From: Pseudomonas sp.
GTDB lineage: Bacteria; Pseudomonadota; Gammaproteobacteria; Pseudomonadales; Pseudomonadaceae
Reading direction: 5' to 3'
Length of the DNA: 64,000 nucleotides
Assembly: GCA_022448005.1 (NCBI GenBank)
Contig: JAKUTK010000005.1
Coordinates: forward strand, 145,286-209,285
The first letter of the stretch is position 1, and each line of letters starts with the position of its first letter. Below, one piece after another: positions 45,277 to 57,308 of the stretch. The notes below the pieces were generated by a model. The model worked only from the letters and a program-made list of their open reading frames with translations, was not told where the DNA came from and made no database searches. Position numbers and translations under genes: made by a program.

Positions 45277-46365
45277 TCATTGCAACGTGTAAATGCGATG
45301 TACCCGCTTTAAGTTGCACAGCAACTGATACGGGATCGTGCCGGCCTGCAATGCCACCTCATTTATCGATACATCGCCGCCCCAGAGCTCGACTTCGCAG
45401 CCAACTCCACTGTCTGGAAGATCGGACAAGTCAATCGTAAGCATGTCCATCGATACCCGGCCAATGAGTACGGTTGGCTGGCCGTTTACCCGCACGGGTG
45501 TGCCTGATGGTGCATGGCGCGGATACCCGTCCGCATATCCCATCGCGACAACACCGACTCGCGTCGGTCGGCCACTGACGAAACGCGCGCCGTAGCCGAT
45601 CGGCTCGCCGGCAGGCAAATCGCGGACCGCGATGATTCGGGAGGTCACGCGCATGACGGGCTTGAGGCGCGAAGCCAGACCTTGCGGATGTTCAAAGGGG
45701 CTCGCGCCGTACAACATGATGCCGGGGCGTACCCAGTCAGTGTGATGGTGAGCCTGCAGTACCTGAGGCCAGCCGAGGATCGCCGGTGAATTACAAACGC
45801 TGATCGCTGCCTGGGAAGCTCCTCGTATGGATTGAACCACCTCAAGTTGCTTCTGCGTGTAAGGCTGGTTCAGCTCATCGGCGCGAGCAAAGTGGCTCAT
45901 CAATACGATGCCTTTCACGTTTCGGCTGGCTCGCAGTCGCTGCCATCCTTGCTTGTATGCTGCCGAATCCAAGCCGACACGATGCATGCCGGAATCGACT
46001 TTGAGCCAAAGCGTAAGTGGTGCTTTCAGACGCACACGTTCGATGGCATCGATTTGCCAGTCCGCATGGACCACGCACCATAGGTCGTGTTTAACAATCA
46101 GCTCCAGTTCACTGGCCTCGAAAAAACCTTCTAGCAGGAGGATTGGTGAGCGGATGCCGGCGTCACGCAGCTCAAGGGCTTCCTCTATACAAGCGACAGC
46201 AAATCCGTCGGCGGTGGGCTCCAATGCCTGAGCGCAGCGGACCGCTCCGTGCCCATAAGCATCTGCCTTGACCACGGCCAAGGCTCGAGTCTGGCTGGTG
46301 TGACGAGCAAGGTCGTAGTTGTGGCGAAGGGCATCGAGATCAATCAAGGCGCGCGCGGGACGCAT
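45277..46365 (-). CDS. Alanine racemase (DadX-type)
   Basis: PLP enzyme interconverting L- and D-alanine. 362 aa with the PLP Lys33 in [11 protein letters not shown] and the second catalytic Tyr in the [15 protein letters not shown] region. It is encoded 67 bp downstream of dadA on the same strand, the catabolic dadAX arrangement. Here it could convert the L-alanine made by PhnW into D-alanine for DadA. Confidence 0.93.
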   Translation of the reverse strand: MRPARALIDLDALRHNYDLARHTSQTRALAVVKADAYGHGAVRCAQALEPTADGFAVACIEEALELRDAGIRSPILLLEGFFEASELELIVKHDLWCVVHADWQIDAIERVRLKAPLTLWLKVDSGMHRVGLDSAAYKQGWQRLRASRNVKGIVLMSHFARADELNQPYTQKQLEVVQSIRGASQAAISVCNSPAILGWPQVLQAHHHTDWVRPGIMLYGASPFEHPQGLASRLKPVMRVTSRIIAVRDLPAGEPIGYGARFVSGRPTRVGVVAMGYADGYPRHAPSGTPVRVNGQPTVLIGRVSMDMLTIDLSDLPDSGVGCEVELWGGDVSINEVALQAGTIPYQLLCNLKRVHRIYTLQ

Positions 46366-46432
46366 AGTTCAGGCTCCAGCTGGAAAGCGTGTCCGCTGTC
46401 GCGGCGCGCTCTGTCATGTCATGGGGAAAGGA

Positions 46433-47731
46433 TCAGTGCTCGTTAGCTGTTTGATGTCGCCGTCTGGGAGTGTGCTGGCTGTCGTAGCGACTGATGTCGA
46501 GTCCTTCAGGGCTGATCTGCGGTCGCCGTGAAGCCATGAGGTCTGCCAACAGGCGACCGGAGCCGCACGCCATGGTCCAGCCGAGGGTGCCGTGGCCGGT
46601 ATTGAGGAACAGGTTGCGATAGCAGGTTGCGCCTACGATTGGCGTGCCATCCGGTGTGGCGGGTCGTAGCCCTGCCCAGAAGTCAGCCTGCGGCAGGTCG
46701 CCGCCTCTGGGAAACAGGTCTCCAGCAACCATTTCCAGCGTCTCGCGCCGCCGTGGATTGAGCGTCAGGTCATGACCGGCGATCTCAGCCATGCCGCCGA
46801 TCCGGATCCGCGAGTCGAAGCGGGTGATGGCCACCTTGTAGGTTTCGTCCAGGATGGTCGATGTCGGTGCCATGCTGGCGTCCTTGATCGGCACGGTGAG
46901 GGAGTAACCCTTGAGAGGGTAGATGGGCGCCCTGATGCCCAGCGGCTTCAACATCTGCGGCGAATAGCTGCCCAGGGCCAACACATAGTGGTCGGCTTGT
47001 TCCAACGTACCGTTGACCCAGACGCCGTTGATGCGCCCGCCGTCGCTCTCCAGACGTTCGATCTGCTGTTCGAAACGGAACTCCACGCCCAGGCGCTTCG
47101 CCATGTCTGCCAGTCGGGTCGTGAACAACAAGCAGTCGCCGGTTTGGTCGTTGGGGAGGCGCAGCGCACCAGCCAGCTTGTCAGCCACCAGAGCCAGTGC
47201 GGGCTCGGCACTGGCGATGCCTACTCTGTCCAGTAACTGGAAGGGAACCCCGGCCCGCTCCAGGACCGCGGTATCCTTGGCGGCTGCGTCGACTTGTGCC
47301 TGGGTACGGAATAACTGGGTGGTGCCGAACTGGCGGCCTTCGTAGGCGATTCCGGTTTCGGCGCGCAACTCGTCGAGGCAGTCGCGGCTGTATTCCGCCA
47401 GGCGCACCATGCGTTCCTTGTTGACCGCGTAACGCGAGGCGGTGCAATTGCGCAGCATCTGTGCCATCCACAGGTACTGCTCAACGCTGCTGGTGGGCTT
47501 GATAGCTAGTGGTGCATGGCGCTGCAGGAGCCATTTGATTGCTTTAAGGGGGACGCCCGGCGCAGCCCAAGGCGAGGCGTATCCCGGCGAAACCTGGCCG
47601 GCATTGGCAAAGCTGGTCTCAAGGGCCACGTCGGGTTGTCGGTCCAGGACAACGACCTCGAAGCCGGCCTGCGCCAAGTAGTACGCCGTCGTGGTGCCGA
47701 CCACGCCGCTGCCAAGAACCATAACACGCAT
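46433..47731 (-). CDS. dadA: D-amino acid dehydrogenase DadA
   Basis: Membrane-associated FAD enzyme oxidising D-alanine to pyruvate and ammonia, feeding electrons to the quinone pool. 432 aa from ATG 47731 ([21 protein letters not shown], GxGxxG); a GTG three codons upstream is possible. Contains [26 protein letters not shown] and the C-terminal [17 protein letters not shown] of true DadA proteins. Together with the adjacent racemase it would recycle pyruvate for PhnW. Confidence 0.94.
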   Translation of the reverse strand: MRVMVLGSGVVGTTTAYYLAQAGFEVVVLDRQPDVALETSFANAGQVSPGYASPWAAPGVPLKAIKWLLQRHAPLAIKPTSSVEQYLWMAQMLRNCTASRYAVNKERMVRLAEYSRDCLDELRAETGIAYEGRQFGTTQLFRTQAQVDAAAKDTAVLERAGVPFQLLDRVGIASAEPALALVADKLAGALRLPNDQTGDCLLFTTRLADMAKRLGVEFRFEQQIERLESDGGRINGVWVNGTLEQADHYVLALGSYSPQMLKPLGIRAPIYPLKGYSLTVPIKDASMAPTSTILDETYKVAITRFDSRIRIGGMAEIAGHDLTLNPRRRETLEMVAGDLFPRGGDLPQADFWAGLRPATPDGTPIVGATCYRNLFLNTGHGTLGWTMACGSGRLLADLMASRRPQISPEGLDISRYDSQHTPRRRHQTANEH

Positions 47732-48087
47732 CGTTGCCACCTATTGCTAATGGATATCATTGGGCAAAGTCTACAAAACCAACGACAGGTTGATTCGCTA
47801 TTTAGATATCAATGTTTGGTGGTTACCACTACAAGTGTGGGCTTCACTAGAGGAAATAATTAGAGATATGCTTCCTGTGTAATGAATATGCCTACAGCTG
47901 CTCGTCTCATAAGTTGCCTTATGAATGACCTTTATGTTCAGTTGAGCAGCGAATCGCAACCGCTTACGTAGGGCGTATCCAGGCTCCGCAATCAAGCCTT
48001 AAATCCCTTGTGGTGCCCGCGCTTTGGCATCAGCCAATCGATGACCTTGCCTATGAGGAAATAGCGGTGGCGGCAGCTCCCGTTAAA
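47732..48087. other. Gap upstream of dadA
   Basis: About 355 bp, AT-rich in its first 150 bp (promoter and possible regulator sites of dadA). I see no gene. Confidence 0.5.
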
Positions 48088-48705
48088 GGATGAAACCTGC
48101 CCCCAACGCCAGTTCGCACTCCTCTGTGGCCGCGAGCACCAGTGAGCCCTTGCTTAACGAGTCCTCGACCAGCAGCCTCCGTACTAAAGCCACGCCGAGC
48201 CCCGTTCGGTTGCATCGATAGCCAGGCTTGTTTATGAAGATGGCGGGCCGCTGATTTCAGTCCCGGTCTTGCCGAACAACTCTAACTATTGCGCCCAGCT
48301 GCTATGGCCATCCGAGATCAGTGGCGCAGCTGCAAACCCGTCCGTTTTGCCGAGCGGAGCGCTCCGCAGCATCTCCGGTGAGCAGCCCAGCGCCAGCCGC
48401 GCCATGCAAAAGAAGCGGGATATCGGTTCCATGGAAAGGCGGCTTGCCCAGCGTACGGCGAGGTCGACGCTACTGGGCCCGGCAGGTGCCGCAAAGGCGT
48501 CGGATGCATCGATCATAATGAGGATTTCAGGGCGTAGAACGGCCAGCCTCGGTAGCATTGGAATCGGCCAGCGGCTGGCGAACGAGTTAGCGTCAAGCGA
48601 TGGTGCGCGGATGATTCCGCGTCTCTCAGTTCTCGTGTCGCTTCTTCTACCACACCGAAGAGACAGTCGAACGCGGTCGACATACTCGGCTCCTGCAAGG
48701 GTGGT
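48088..48705 (-). pseudogene. Decayed LysR regulator (GcvA-like)
   Basis: Minus-strand fragments in more than one frame match the effector domain of GcvA-type LysR regulators in order: EATRELRDAESS...LTLTRSP, then RLAVLRPEI...IDASDAF...VDLAVRWAS...CSPEML...PLISDGHSSWAQ, and a last piece GLGVALVRRLLVEDSLSKGSLVL ending at 48088. The N-terminal helix-turn-helix is not visible. Frameshifts and the missing DNA-binding domain mark it as dead. Confidence 0.6.
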
Positions 48706-49000
48706 CTAAAGTAGTAGCCGATTTTTGGGTTGGTTAAGGATCACTGATTTTCAAAGCAGAAACTGATTAATAGCGATTAGACCGCCTGCTCGCAGCGCCT
48801 AAAAAAGACGGGATTAGCCCCCGCGGTAGACCCGACATGGTATGAAGGAAAGGCAAACATCTGTTTGATGTTCTTGGCTAAGCGCCGTTCTAGGAGCGTC
48901 CTCCCAGTACCTGGCTAAACTTTATGCTCCGTTTGTGACCCGGGCAGATGTCCATTGATGCGGCAGCAGTGGCGGATCATGTGGTGCAGCAGCGATATGG

Positions 49001-49837
49001 CTAAGCCGCGCACTTGATCAGGATGATTCCAAGCGTCACGGTTACAGCGGCAATCAGGCGGCGGCGCCCGAACGGCTCCTTAAATAGCAGCGTGGCAACC
49101 ACCGCGCCGATAATTACGCTGCTCTCGCGCAGGGCGGCGACTTTCGCCACGTTTTCCAGCGTCATGGCCCATAACACCAGAGCGTACGCTGCGCTGTAGG
49201 TCAGCCCTCCAAACACCGACATGCGCCAGTGTTGCCGAACGTGCTGGACCAGCGCGGGGCCCCGTCGCAATAAGGCGAACACGGGTATCGGCACGCTTTG
49301 CAGCAGAGAAAAATACACCAGGTACTGCAACACGCTCTCCGAGTTGCGCACGCCATGGGCGTCGATCACCGTGTACAAGGCCACGCACACCCCGGCCGCC
49401 AGCGCGTTGCGCGGCGCCTGCCAGCTCTGGGTTACGTGCAATAAGCTGAGCACCCCGAGCGACAACACCACCACGCCGAGGATGCCAATTCCCGGCAGCG
49501 ACTCCCCCAGCCAGACGGCTGCAAAAACCACGACCAGCAATGGCGGCAAGCCGCGAACCAGCGGGTACACCTGACCGAAGTCGCCGAAACTGTAGGCGCG
49601 TACTAGAAAGTAGCGATAGAACTGGTTGACCAAGGTCGATAGGCCAATCACGACCCAGACCGCCAATGACGGCAGGTCTACGAAGGGCAACAAAGCCAAG
49701 GCAAGGACAAATGCCACGGCATCGACCATTGCCATCGAGGACAAACGATCACTGCTGGATTTGACCACCGCATTCCAACTGGCATGCATCAACGCCGAAA
49801 TCAAAACCAGTAGTATGGCCAGATTGGCATCTGACAT
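49001..49837 (-). CDS. DMT-superfamily (EamA) permease linked to phosphonate genes
   Basis: 278-aa membrane protein starting MSDANLAILLVLISALMHASWNAVVK with about ten hydrophobic helices, a duplicated EamA fold and the GLPPLLVVVFAAVWLGES motif. A DMT-type membrane protein recurs next to phnW/phnX in other genomes, and this gene fits that association; the transported compound is unknown. It ends the minus-strand side of the aminoethylphosphonate block. Confidence 0.8.
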   Translation of the reverse strand: MSDANLAILLVLISALMHASWNAVVKSSSDRLSSMAMVDAVAFVLALALLPFVDLPSLAVWVVIGLSTLVNQFYRYFLVRAYSFGDFGQVYPLVRGLPPLLVVVFAAVWLGESLPGIGILGVVVLSLGVLSLLHVTQSWQAPRNALAAGVCVALYTVIDAHGVRNSESVLQYLVYFSLLQSVPIPVFALLRRGPALVQHVRQHWRMSVFGGLTYSAAYALVLWAMTLENVAKVAALRESSVIIGAVVATLLFKEPFGRRRLIAAVTVTLGIILIKCAA

Positions 49838-50307
49838 GGTGGCGCTCACTGAGAAGATCAACTTAGCATGCCAAGCATAAACGCATCAGACCAATCGTTT
49901 TGGGCGCTGTCTGGTATAAGTGAGACTGATTCATCTCTAAAACCCAAACGGTGAGTAGTTAGCGTGCTGCGGTTATTTTTTTCCTCACGACGTTAAACAA
50001 CACCCTACGGGTCATAGGCATTTCGCGCAGCAAATTACGAGTTTTGTTGGGGCGCTAACTGAGCGTCAGAATTGGCTGATACACCCATTCCGGTTTAACA
50101 TTTTTGCACCTAAAGTGCTGGGGTTGAACATCATCTTGGTTGAGCTGATGAAATACAGCAAACCTTTAAAGCGGCGAAAAAAGCTAGAAAACTTGCGGTC
50201 ACCGTGGACGCGCTCTGTTTACCAACCGAATGCCTCCGCTTATACGGATAACCTCAAATAATCAGCTACAGCAGACGAAACATGCAGGCCTGAAGAATCT
50301 CTGCAGC
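49838..50307. other. 470-bp gap between the DMT permease and the LysR gene
   Basis: Mixed composition with an AT-rich part near 49960-50110. No frame has a recognisable protein. It should hold the promoter of the permease gene. Confidence 0.5.
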
Positions 50308-51216
50308 TCAACGCAGGGGCGTAGCAGCTAAAGCCGGAGGCTCGCTCAGTACGCTCGATCGCACCACATCGAGAAAGGTCTCGATGACTCGTCGAGCGCC
50401 TTGACTCCGCAGACAAACCAAAGTCTCGGTCATATAGAGCTGGCAATCCTCAATCGGCAAGACGCGCATGTTACGGCCGCTGCCGAACTCTGCTGCCGAA
50501 ACGATGCCCACCCCCAGCCCGCCGGCGACCATCTCGAAAACCGCCTCGCGGCCCTCAACCTCGATGGCCGGGCGCAACCGCGCACCCACGCGCAGCATCT
50601 CGTCCTCAATGGTCTGCCGCGTCGTTGAACCGCGCTCGCGCAACACCAGCGGCGTGTTGTCGAGATCGGCCAGAACGATAGACTTCCGCTCGGACCAGGG
50701 GTGCTCCAGGCCAACAAAGGCCACCAGCGGCGCCGTGCTGAGTACCTGAGTCAACAAATTTGGGGCTTCGATCGGCCGGCCAAGCACTGCGAAGTCGGCT
50801 TTGAACTCAAATAACCGAGCCAACGCCTCGTCAGTATTGCCGGTCACCACTTTAAAGCGAATACCCGGGTAATGCTCGCTGAACCGGGCAATAAATGGCA
50901 GCACATGCACCGGCGAGTCGACCGCTAAGGTCAAGCTGCCGGTTCGCAGAGCCTGGGAGCTGGATAGCAGTTCCTGTGCCTCGGCCGCCACGGCATACAG
51001 ACGCTGAGTGATGCCCAGCAACTGTTCGCCCAGCTCAGTTAGCCGCACTGAACGCTTGGTGCGGTGGAACAGCAATACGCCGAACTGTTCCTCCAGCTTG
51101 CGCACTTGATCGGAAACCGCTGGTTGGCTGAGAAACAGACGCTCCGCTGCGCGGGTAAAGCTGCCCTGCTGGGCCACCGCATGAAAGGCCCGTAGCTGCG
51201 CGTGTGATACGTCCAT
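50308..51216 (-). CDS. LysR regulator of aminoethylphosphonate catabolism
   Basis: 302 aa from ATG 51216, preceded by GGGGTGG. N-terminal helix-turn-helix (QLRAFHAVAQQGSFTRAAERLFLSQPAVSDQVRKLE, about residues 6-41), C-terminal inducer domain with VAGGLGVGIVSAAEFG. Divergent from phnW with a T-N11-A palindrome between them, so it most likely activates phnW and the following genes in response to 2-aminoethylphosphonate or an intermediate, as known for LysR proteins in this context. Confidence 0.88.
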   Translation of the reverse strand: MDVSHAQLRAFHAVAQQGSFTRAAERLFLSQPAVSDQVRKLEEQFGVLLFHRTKRSVRLTELGEQLLGITQRLYAVAAEAQELLSSSQALRTGSLTLAVDSPVHVLPFIARFSEHYPGIRFKVVTGNTDEALARLFEFKADFAVLGRPIEAPNLLTQVLSTAPLVAFVGLEHPWSERKSIVLADLDNTPLVLRERGSTTRQTIEDEMLRVGARLRPAIEVEGREAVFEMVAGGLGVGIVSAAEFGSGRNMRVLPIEDCQLYMTETLVCLRSQGARRVIETFLDVVRSSVLSEPPALAATPLR

Positions 51217-51229
51217 AACCACCCCACTA

Positions 51230-51244
51230 ATAAGCTGAGCTTAT
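51230..51244. promoter_or_regulatory. LysR-type T-N11-A operator in the phn promoter gap
   Basis: ATAAGCT-G-AGCTTAT is a perfect 7-bp palindrome around one base and contains TAAGCTGAGCTTA, a T-N11-A LysR box. It lies 14 bp from the lysR start and about 100 bp upstream of phnW. Confidence 0.72.
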
Positions 51245-51342
51245 TTTAGAAATGTTAACAATCGATTTTATTTATCTACAATAACTTGTTTTTATCTACT
51301 CCAGCACGGCGCACCCCGCCTCAACACCCGCTGGAGACCATC

Positions 51343-52512
51343 ATGAGCAAAGCTGAATTTCCTATTTCCCGCCCTGCGCTTAACGCACCAGCCCTAGGCG
51401 AACCGTACCTACTCACCCCAGGCCCACTGACCACCTCGTTGGCGACAAAGCAAGCCATGCTGAGCGACTGGGGCTCGTGGGACGCCGATTTCAACCGCAT
51501 CACCGCCGAAATCCGTCAGGGTTTGCTAGCGATGGCAGGCGTGCATGGTGACAGTTACGTCTGCGTGCCCCTACAAGGCAGCGGTACCTTTGCCGTGGAG
51601 GCCGCGCTAGCCACGTCCATTGCGCGTGATGGTAAAGCCCTGGTACTGATGAACGGCGCCTATGGTAAGCGCGCCACGCAAATTCTCGACTATTTGGGCC
51701 GCGAATATATTGCCTTGGATAAGGGCGACTATCTGCCACCGCAGCCGGAAGAAGTTGCCGAATTACTCGCCGCCAACCCCGACGTCACCGATGTGTTCCT
51801 GGTTCACTGTGAAACCAGCTCGGGCATTCTCAACCCGCTGCGCGAACTCGCCGACGTGGTCAAGGCTCATGGTAAGGGCCTGATCGTCGACGCCATGAGC
51901 TCCTTCGGCGCGGTTCCGCTGACAGTCGATGAAATCCCCTTCGACGTAATGGTTTCCTCGGCCAACAAGTGCATCGAGGGCATCCCCGGCTTCGGCTTCG
52001 TCATCATCCGCCGTACGTTGCTGGAACAGTCAAAGGGTCGCGCCCACTCGCTAAGCCTGGACCTATTAGAGCAATGGGAGTACATGGAGCGCACCGGCCA
52101 GTGGCGGTTTACCCCGCCGACCCACAGCGTAGTGGCTTTCCGCAAGGCGCTCGAACAGCACGTCGCCGAAGGTGGGGTCGCCGGGCGGCAGATGCGCTAT
52201 ACCAATAATCGCAATGCCCTGGTCAGCGGCATGCGCGCCTTGGGTTTCCAGACCCTGCTGGAAGACCGCTGGCTGTCACCGATCATCACTACCTTCTTTA
52301 GCCCGGCCCATCCGAACTTCGAGTTCAAGCGTTTCTACAACGAACTCAAGGCCCGCCAATTCCTGATCTATCCCGGCAAGCTGACCACCGCCGAGAGCTT
52401 CCGCATCGGCTGCATCGGCCAGATCGACGAACGCATCATCGCTCAGTTGCTGCGCGCCATCGCCGATGCACTTGCGGTCATGGGCGTGGATCAGTGCCAG
52501 CCGACGGCCTGA
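51343..52512 (+). CDS. phnW: 2-aminoethylphosphonate-pyruvate transaminase
   Basis: PLP enzyme converting 2-aminoethylphosphonate and pyruvate into phosphonoacetaldehyde and L-alanine. 389 aa from ATG 51343 after CTGGAG. Key parts: [11 protein letters not shown] at the start, [12 protein letters not shown] phosphate-binding region, [10 protein letters not shown] with the ring-stacking Asp, and [15 protein letters not shown] with Lys209 for PLP. Normal length. First gene of the plus-strand phn set phnW - permease - phnX - aldehyde dehydrogenase. Confidence 0.96.
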   Translation: MSKAEFPISRPALNAPALGEPYLLTPGPLTTSLATKQAMLSDWGSWDADFNRITAEIRQGLLAMAGVHGDSYVCVPLQGSGTFAVEAALATSIARDGKALVLMNGAYGKRATQILDYLGREYIALDKGDYLPPQPEEVAELLAANPDVTDVFLVHCETSSGILNPLRELADVVKAHGKGLIVDAMSSFGAVPLTVDEIPFDVMVSSANKCIEGIPGFGFVIIRRTLLEQSKGRAHSLSLDLLEQWEYMERTGQWRFTPPTHSVVAFRKALEQHVAEGGVAGRQMRYTNNRNALVSGMRALGFQTLLEDRWLSPIITTFFSPAHPNFEFKRFYNELKARQFLIYPGKLTTAESFRIGCIGQIDERIIAQLLRAIADALAVMGVDQCQPTA

Positions 52513-52763
52513 GAACCGCTACTGCCATAACCCTCTAGGACTTGTAATACGGAACCGACTCGCAGAGCTCGATCAAGGCCAGTGACACCACCCGTCGACG
52601 AGCGGTGTCCCTTCCACCACGCAGTTGCCTAGAAAAGCGCTGTGGTTCGTGGTCCCGATTCATCTGGATATGTCCTTTCGCAAGGGCGACGGAATAGGTG
52701 CTTTTACAACAACAAATTGCAAGTCATCGAACTGCAAGCACACATAATTCAGAGGACCGCCGC

Positions 52764-54092
52764 ATGAATAACCTTTCACCGTCTAATTTCGCTCGCCTTA
52801 AGCGCTGGCGCCTGCAGATATTCGCCATCACCTGGTTGGCCTATGCTGCCTTCTACTTCACTCGCAAGGCCTTCTCGGTGGCCAAGCTGGGCATCGACGA
52901 TGACCCCGACCTGATGATGGAAAAGGCCGTCATGGCGAACCTGGACGCCCTGTATCTGGCTGCCTACGCCATCGGTCAATTCACCTGGGGCATCCTCGCC
53001 GACCGCTTCGGTCCACGCATAGTAGTGTTCGGCGGCCTATTGATTTCTGCCGTGGCCGCAGCCCTCATGGGCACCTTCGCCACCCTGCCGATCTTCGCCA
53101 CCTGCATGATGGTTCAAGGCCTAGCCCAATCCACTGGTTGGTCCGGGCTGTGCAAAAACCTTGGCAGCTTCTACGCCACCAGCGAACGTGGTCGGATTTT
53201 CGGCATGTGGAGTACTTGCTATGCCTTTGGTGGTCTGGTGGCCTCGCCCTTCGCCGGCTGGATGGCCTATGAGGTCTTTGGCAACTGGCGCGCGGCCTTT
53301 ATCGCCTGCGCCGCAGTGGTGGCCGCAGTCGCCATGCTGTTCTTCATTTTCCAGCGCAACACCCCGCAGGACGTCGGCCTGCCACCGGTAGAACCCCTGA
53401 CCGAAACGGGCGATGGCACTGCAAAGGCGCATCCCAGCTTCCTTGCATGCCTGAAAACCATCCTCAAGAACCGCAACGTACTGGTGCTCGGCCTGGCCTA
53501 TTTCATGCTCAAGCCGGCGCGTTACGCCATCCTGTTTTGGGGCCCGGTGATGGTCTATGAGCGCATGCCGGAGATTGGCAAAATCGCCGCCGCCGTGGTA
53601 CCGACCGCCTTCGAGGTCGCCGGTCTGGCCGGGCCGATTTTGATCGGCCTGCTCTCGGACAAGGTATTTGGCGCCCGTCGCTTCCCTGCCTGCGTGATCA
53701 GCCTGCTTGGGCTGACAGTCTGCCTGTCGCTGTTCGTGCCGGCCATGAACACCGGCAGCGTGCTGGTGGTAGTGGCCCTGCTGTTCATGATGGGCCTGAC
53801 CCTATACGGACCTGACTCGATGATCTGTGGTGCCGCCGCCATCGACTTCGGCAAGGGCACCGCCGGCACCGCAGCTGGCTTCGTCAACGGTTGCGGCTCG
53901 ATCGGCGCAGTGCTCGGCGGTCTGCTGCCAGGCTACTTCGACACCGAAACAGTGTTCCTCTGCTTCACCGTCTCTGCGGTAGTTGCCATCGTGATAATGC
54001 TGCCGTTCTGGAATAGCCGCCCTCAGGGCCGGCAGAGCACCGATACGTTTACCCCAAACCGCGACATCGGCAACGCACCGGTCAAGCCCTAA
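52764..54092 (+). CDS. OPA/MFS-family permease, likely for aminoethylphosphonate
   Basis: 442 aa, twelve-helix MFS protein of the organophosphate:phosphate antiporter group (relatives of GlpT/UhpT): [15 protein letters not shown] near the first helix and [12 protein letters not shown] in the 2-3 loop. Located between phnW and phnX, so uptake of 2-aminoethylphosphonate, perhaps against phosphate, is the likely role by inference. ATG 52764 follows AGAGGA; an upstream extension of the frame looks like leader sequence. Confidence 0.85.
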   Translation: MNNLSPSNFARLKRWRLQIFAITWLAYAAFYFTRKAFSVAKLGIDDDPDLMMEKAVMANLDALYLAAYAIGQFTWGILADRFGPRIVVFGGLLISAVAAALMGTFATLPIFATCMMVQGLAQSTGWSGLCKNLGSFYATSERGRIFGMWSTCYAFGGLVASPFAGWMAYEVFGNWRAAFIACAAVVAAVAMLFFIFQRNTPQDVGLPPVEPLTETGDGTAKAHPSFLACLKTILKNRNVLVLGLAYFMLKPARYAILFWGPVMVYERMPEIGKIAAAVVPTAFEVAGLAGPILIGLLSDKVFGARRFPACVISLLGLTVCLSLFVPAMNTGSVLVVVALLFMMGLTLYGPDSMICGAAAIDFGKGTAGTAAGFVNGCGSIGAVLGGLLPGYFDTETVFLCFTVSAVVAIVIMLPFWNSRPQGRQSTDTFTPNRDIGNAPVKP

Positions 54093-54139
54093 ACCCACTA
54101 ACCACTCGCCCTCTTTCGGCTATCAATGGAGTTACTAAC

Positions 54140-54967
54140 ATGAACTATCAAACCCCCGACCAATTGCAAGCCATCATCCTCGACTGGGCCGGCACGGTCG
54201 TCGACTTCGGCTCCTTCGCGCCGACCCAGATTTTCGTTGAGGCCTTCGCCGAATTCGGCGTCGAAGTCAGCCTGGCTGAAGCCCGCGGCCCCATGGGCAT
54301 GGGGAAATGGGATCATATCCGCACTCTGTGCAACGAGCCGCAGATTGCCGAGCGTTACCGCGCCGCCTTTGGCCGTCTGCCTACGGACGAGGACGTCACC
54401 GCCCTCTACGAGCGCTTTATGCCGCTGCAGATAGCGAAGATCGCCGAGCACTCGGCGTTGATTCCCGGCGCCTTGGATACCATCACCGGGCTGCGCAAAG
54501 CAGGTCTGAAAGTCGGTTCCTGCTCCGGCTACCCGGCCGTGGTAATGGAGAAAGTCGTGCAACTGGCCGAACGCAATGGCTATGTCGCGGACCACGTGGT
54601 CGCTACCGATGAAGTACCCAATGGCCGCCCGCACCCGGCCCAGGCCCTGGCCAACGTGATTGCTCTGGGCATCAGTGATGTGGCCGCCTGCGTCAAAGTC
54701 GACGATACCACTCCGGGGATTCTCGAAGGCCGCAGCGCCGGCATGTGGACAGTGGCTCTGACCTGTTCCGGCAACGCACTGGGCCTTACCTATGAGCAAT
54801 TCCGCGCTCTGCCGGAAGAGAAACTGGCACAGGAGCGCGCCCGCATCTGCCAGCTGTTCGAGGCCTCACGTCCACATTACCTGATCGACACCATCAACGA
54901 GCTACCAGCGGTGATCGGGGACATCAACGCGCGCCTCAAGCGCGGTGAAACTCCGCAGGGCATTTAA
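54140..54967 (+). CDS. phnX: Phosphonoacetaldehyde hydrolase (phosphonatase)
   Basis: HAD-superfamily enzyme cleaving the C-P bond of phosphonoacetaldehyde to acetaldehyde and phosphate. 275 aa: nucleophile Asp15 in [11 protein letters not shown], Schiff-base Lys56 in [18 protein letters not shown], and the acidic motif [12 protein letters not shown]. All key residues are present. Preceded by GGAG. 47 bp after the permease gene. Confidence 0.96.
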   Translation: MNYQTPDQLQAIILDWAGTVVDFGSFAPTQIFVEAFAEFGVEVSLAEARGPMGMGKWDHIRTLCNEPQIAERYRAAFGRLPTDEDVTALYERFMPLQIAKIAEHSALIPGALDTITGLRKAGLKVGSCSGYPAVVMEKVVQLAERNGYVADHVVATDEVPNGRPHPAQALANVIALGISDVAACVKVDDTTPGILEGRSAGMWTVALTCSGNALGLTYEQFRALPEEKLAQERARICQLFEASRPHYLIDTINELPAVIGDINARLKRGETPQGI

Positions 54968-55092
54968 CCCGTGGTCAAGCGGGAGCCGGTAGAAAGCCAC
55001 TCCCATAGCCCGTTTTGCCCATCTGCGCCAGCGCGGTCGCGCCCCACGAAATGGCCGGCCAGCGCTCTCAGTCAACACGAGAGGTCATCCTG

Positions 55093-56613
<1,521 letters not shown>

Positions 56614-56779
56614 GACCCCGCCCCGACGGCGGCGTCGCCGGGGGGGGTCGCCGCTCTAACATGACTTGAAGACCGAGCCCTGGACAGGGCGCACCTGCAC
56701 TGTCCAGGAGTGTCGAGGCCATGCTGGGGTAAGTCATGAGAGAAGCTGAATTCCTCCCGCGCCCGCCCCGCCCTTACAT

Positions 56780-56880
56780 CATCTGCGGTGATCGAGGACA
56801 TCAAGCGCGGGCCGCACGATCAAGGCTGGCCCGGGATTAGAACAATTACTACCAGCTGTATCCGGCGCATGAGCCGAGCA
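56780..56880 (+). pseudogene. Remnant of an aldehyde dehydrogenase 3' part
   Basis: The stretch GATCAAGG...ACTACCAGCTGTATCCGGCGCAT (about 56818-56876) aligns with the segment of the two dehydrogenase genes encoding [18 protein letters not shown], at about 70 percent identity by eye with one small indel. It is too short to encode anything; probably left over from a former duplicate. The rest of the 300-bp gap (56614-56915) shows only a GC-rich hairpin just after the dehydrogenase stop. Confidence 0.55.
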
Positions 56881-56915
56881 CTTACCCAACATGCCCCCGA
56901 CATTAGGCAAAAAGT

Positions 56916-57263
56916 ATGAATATCGAACGTTTCGAAGTCTCTGCGCGCCGCTCCGAGATGGTGCTGCACGACAACACTCTTTACATCGGTGGCCAGGTCG
57001 CCGCAAACGCCCAAGGCGACATTGAGGCCCAGACCCGCGAGATCCTCGGCAACCTCGAGTCGTTGTTGCTCAGTGTCGGCAGCAGCCTCAGCCGGGTGCT
57101 CTCGGTGCGCATCCTGTTGGCCGACAGGGCTGACTATGACGGGCTCAACCGAATTTGGGACGATTTTTTTCCGGAAGGCCACGCGCCCACTCGCGCCTGC
57201 ACTCTGGCCGAACTGATCAACCCGGACTGGCGGGTGGAAATGATCGTGGTGGCCGGGCGCTAA
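56916..57263 (+). CDS. RidA-family imine deaminase 2
   Basis: 115-aa RidA protein starting MNIERFEVSARRSEMVLHDN. Same family features as the copy at 37885 (YIGGQVAANAQG turn, conserved Arg in PTRACTLAELINPDWRVEM) but clearly diverged. It precedes an FAD oxidoreductase by 45 bp, repeating the oxidase + RidA + dehydrogenase association seen 19 kb upstream. Confidence 0.9.
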   Translation: MNIERFEVSARRSEMVLHDNTLYIGGQVAANAQGDIEAQTREILGNLESLLLSVGSSLSRVLSVRILLADRADYDGLNRIWDDFFPEGHAPTRACTLAELINPDWRVEMIVVAGR

Positions 57264-57308
57264 TGGAATTCACGGAACGCTTGCAATCTTTATTTCGGAG
57301 ACATTGCT

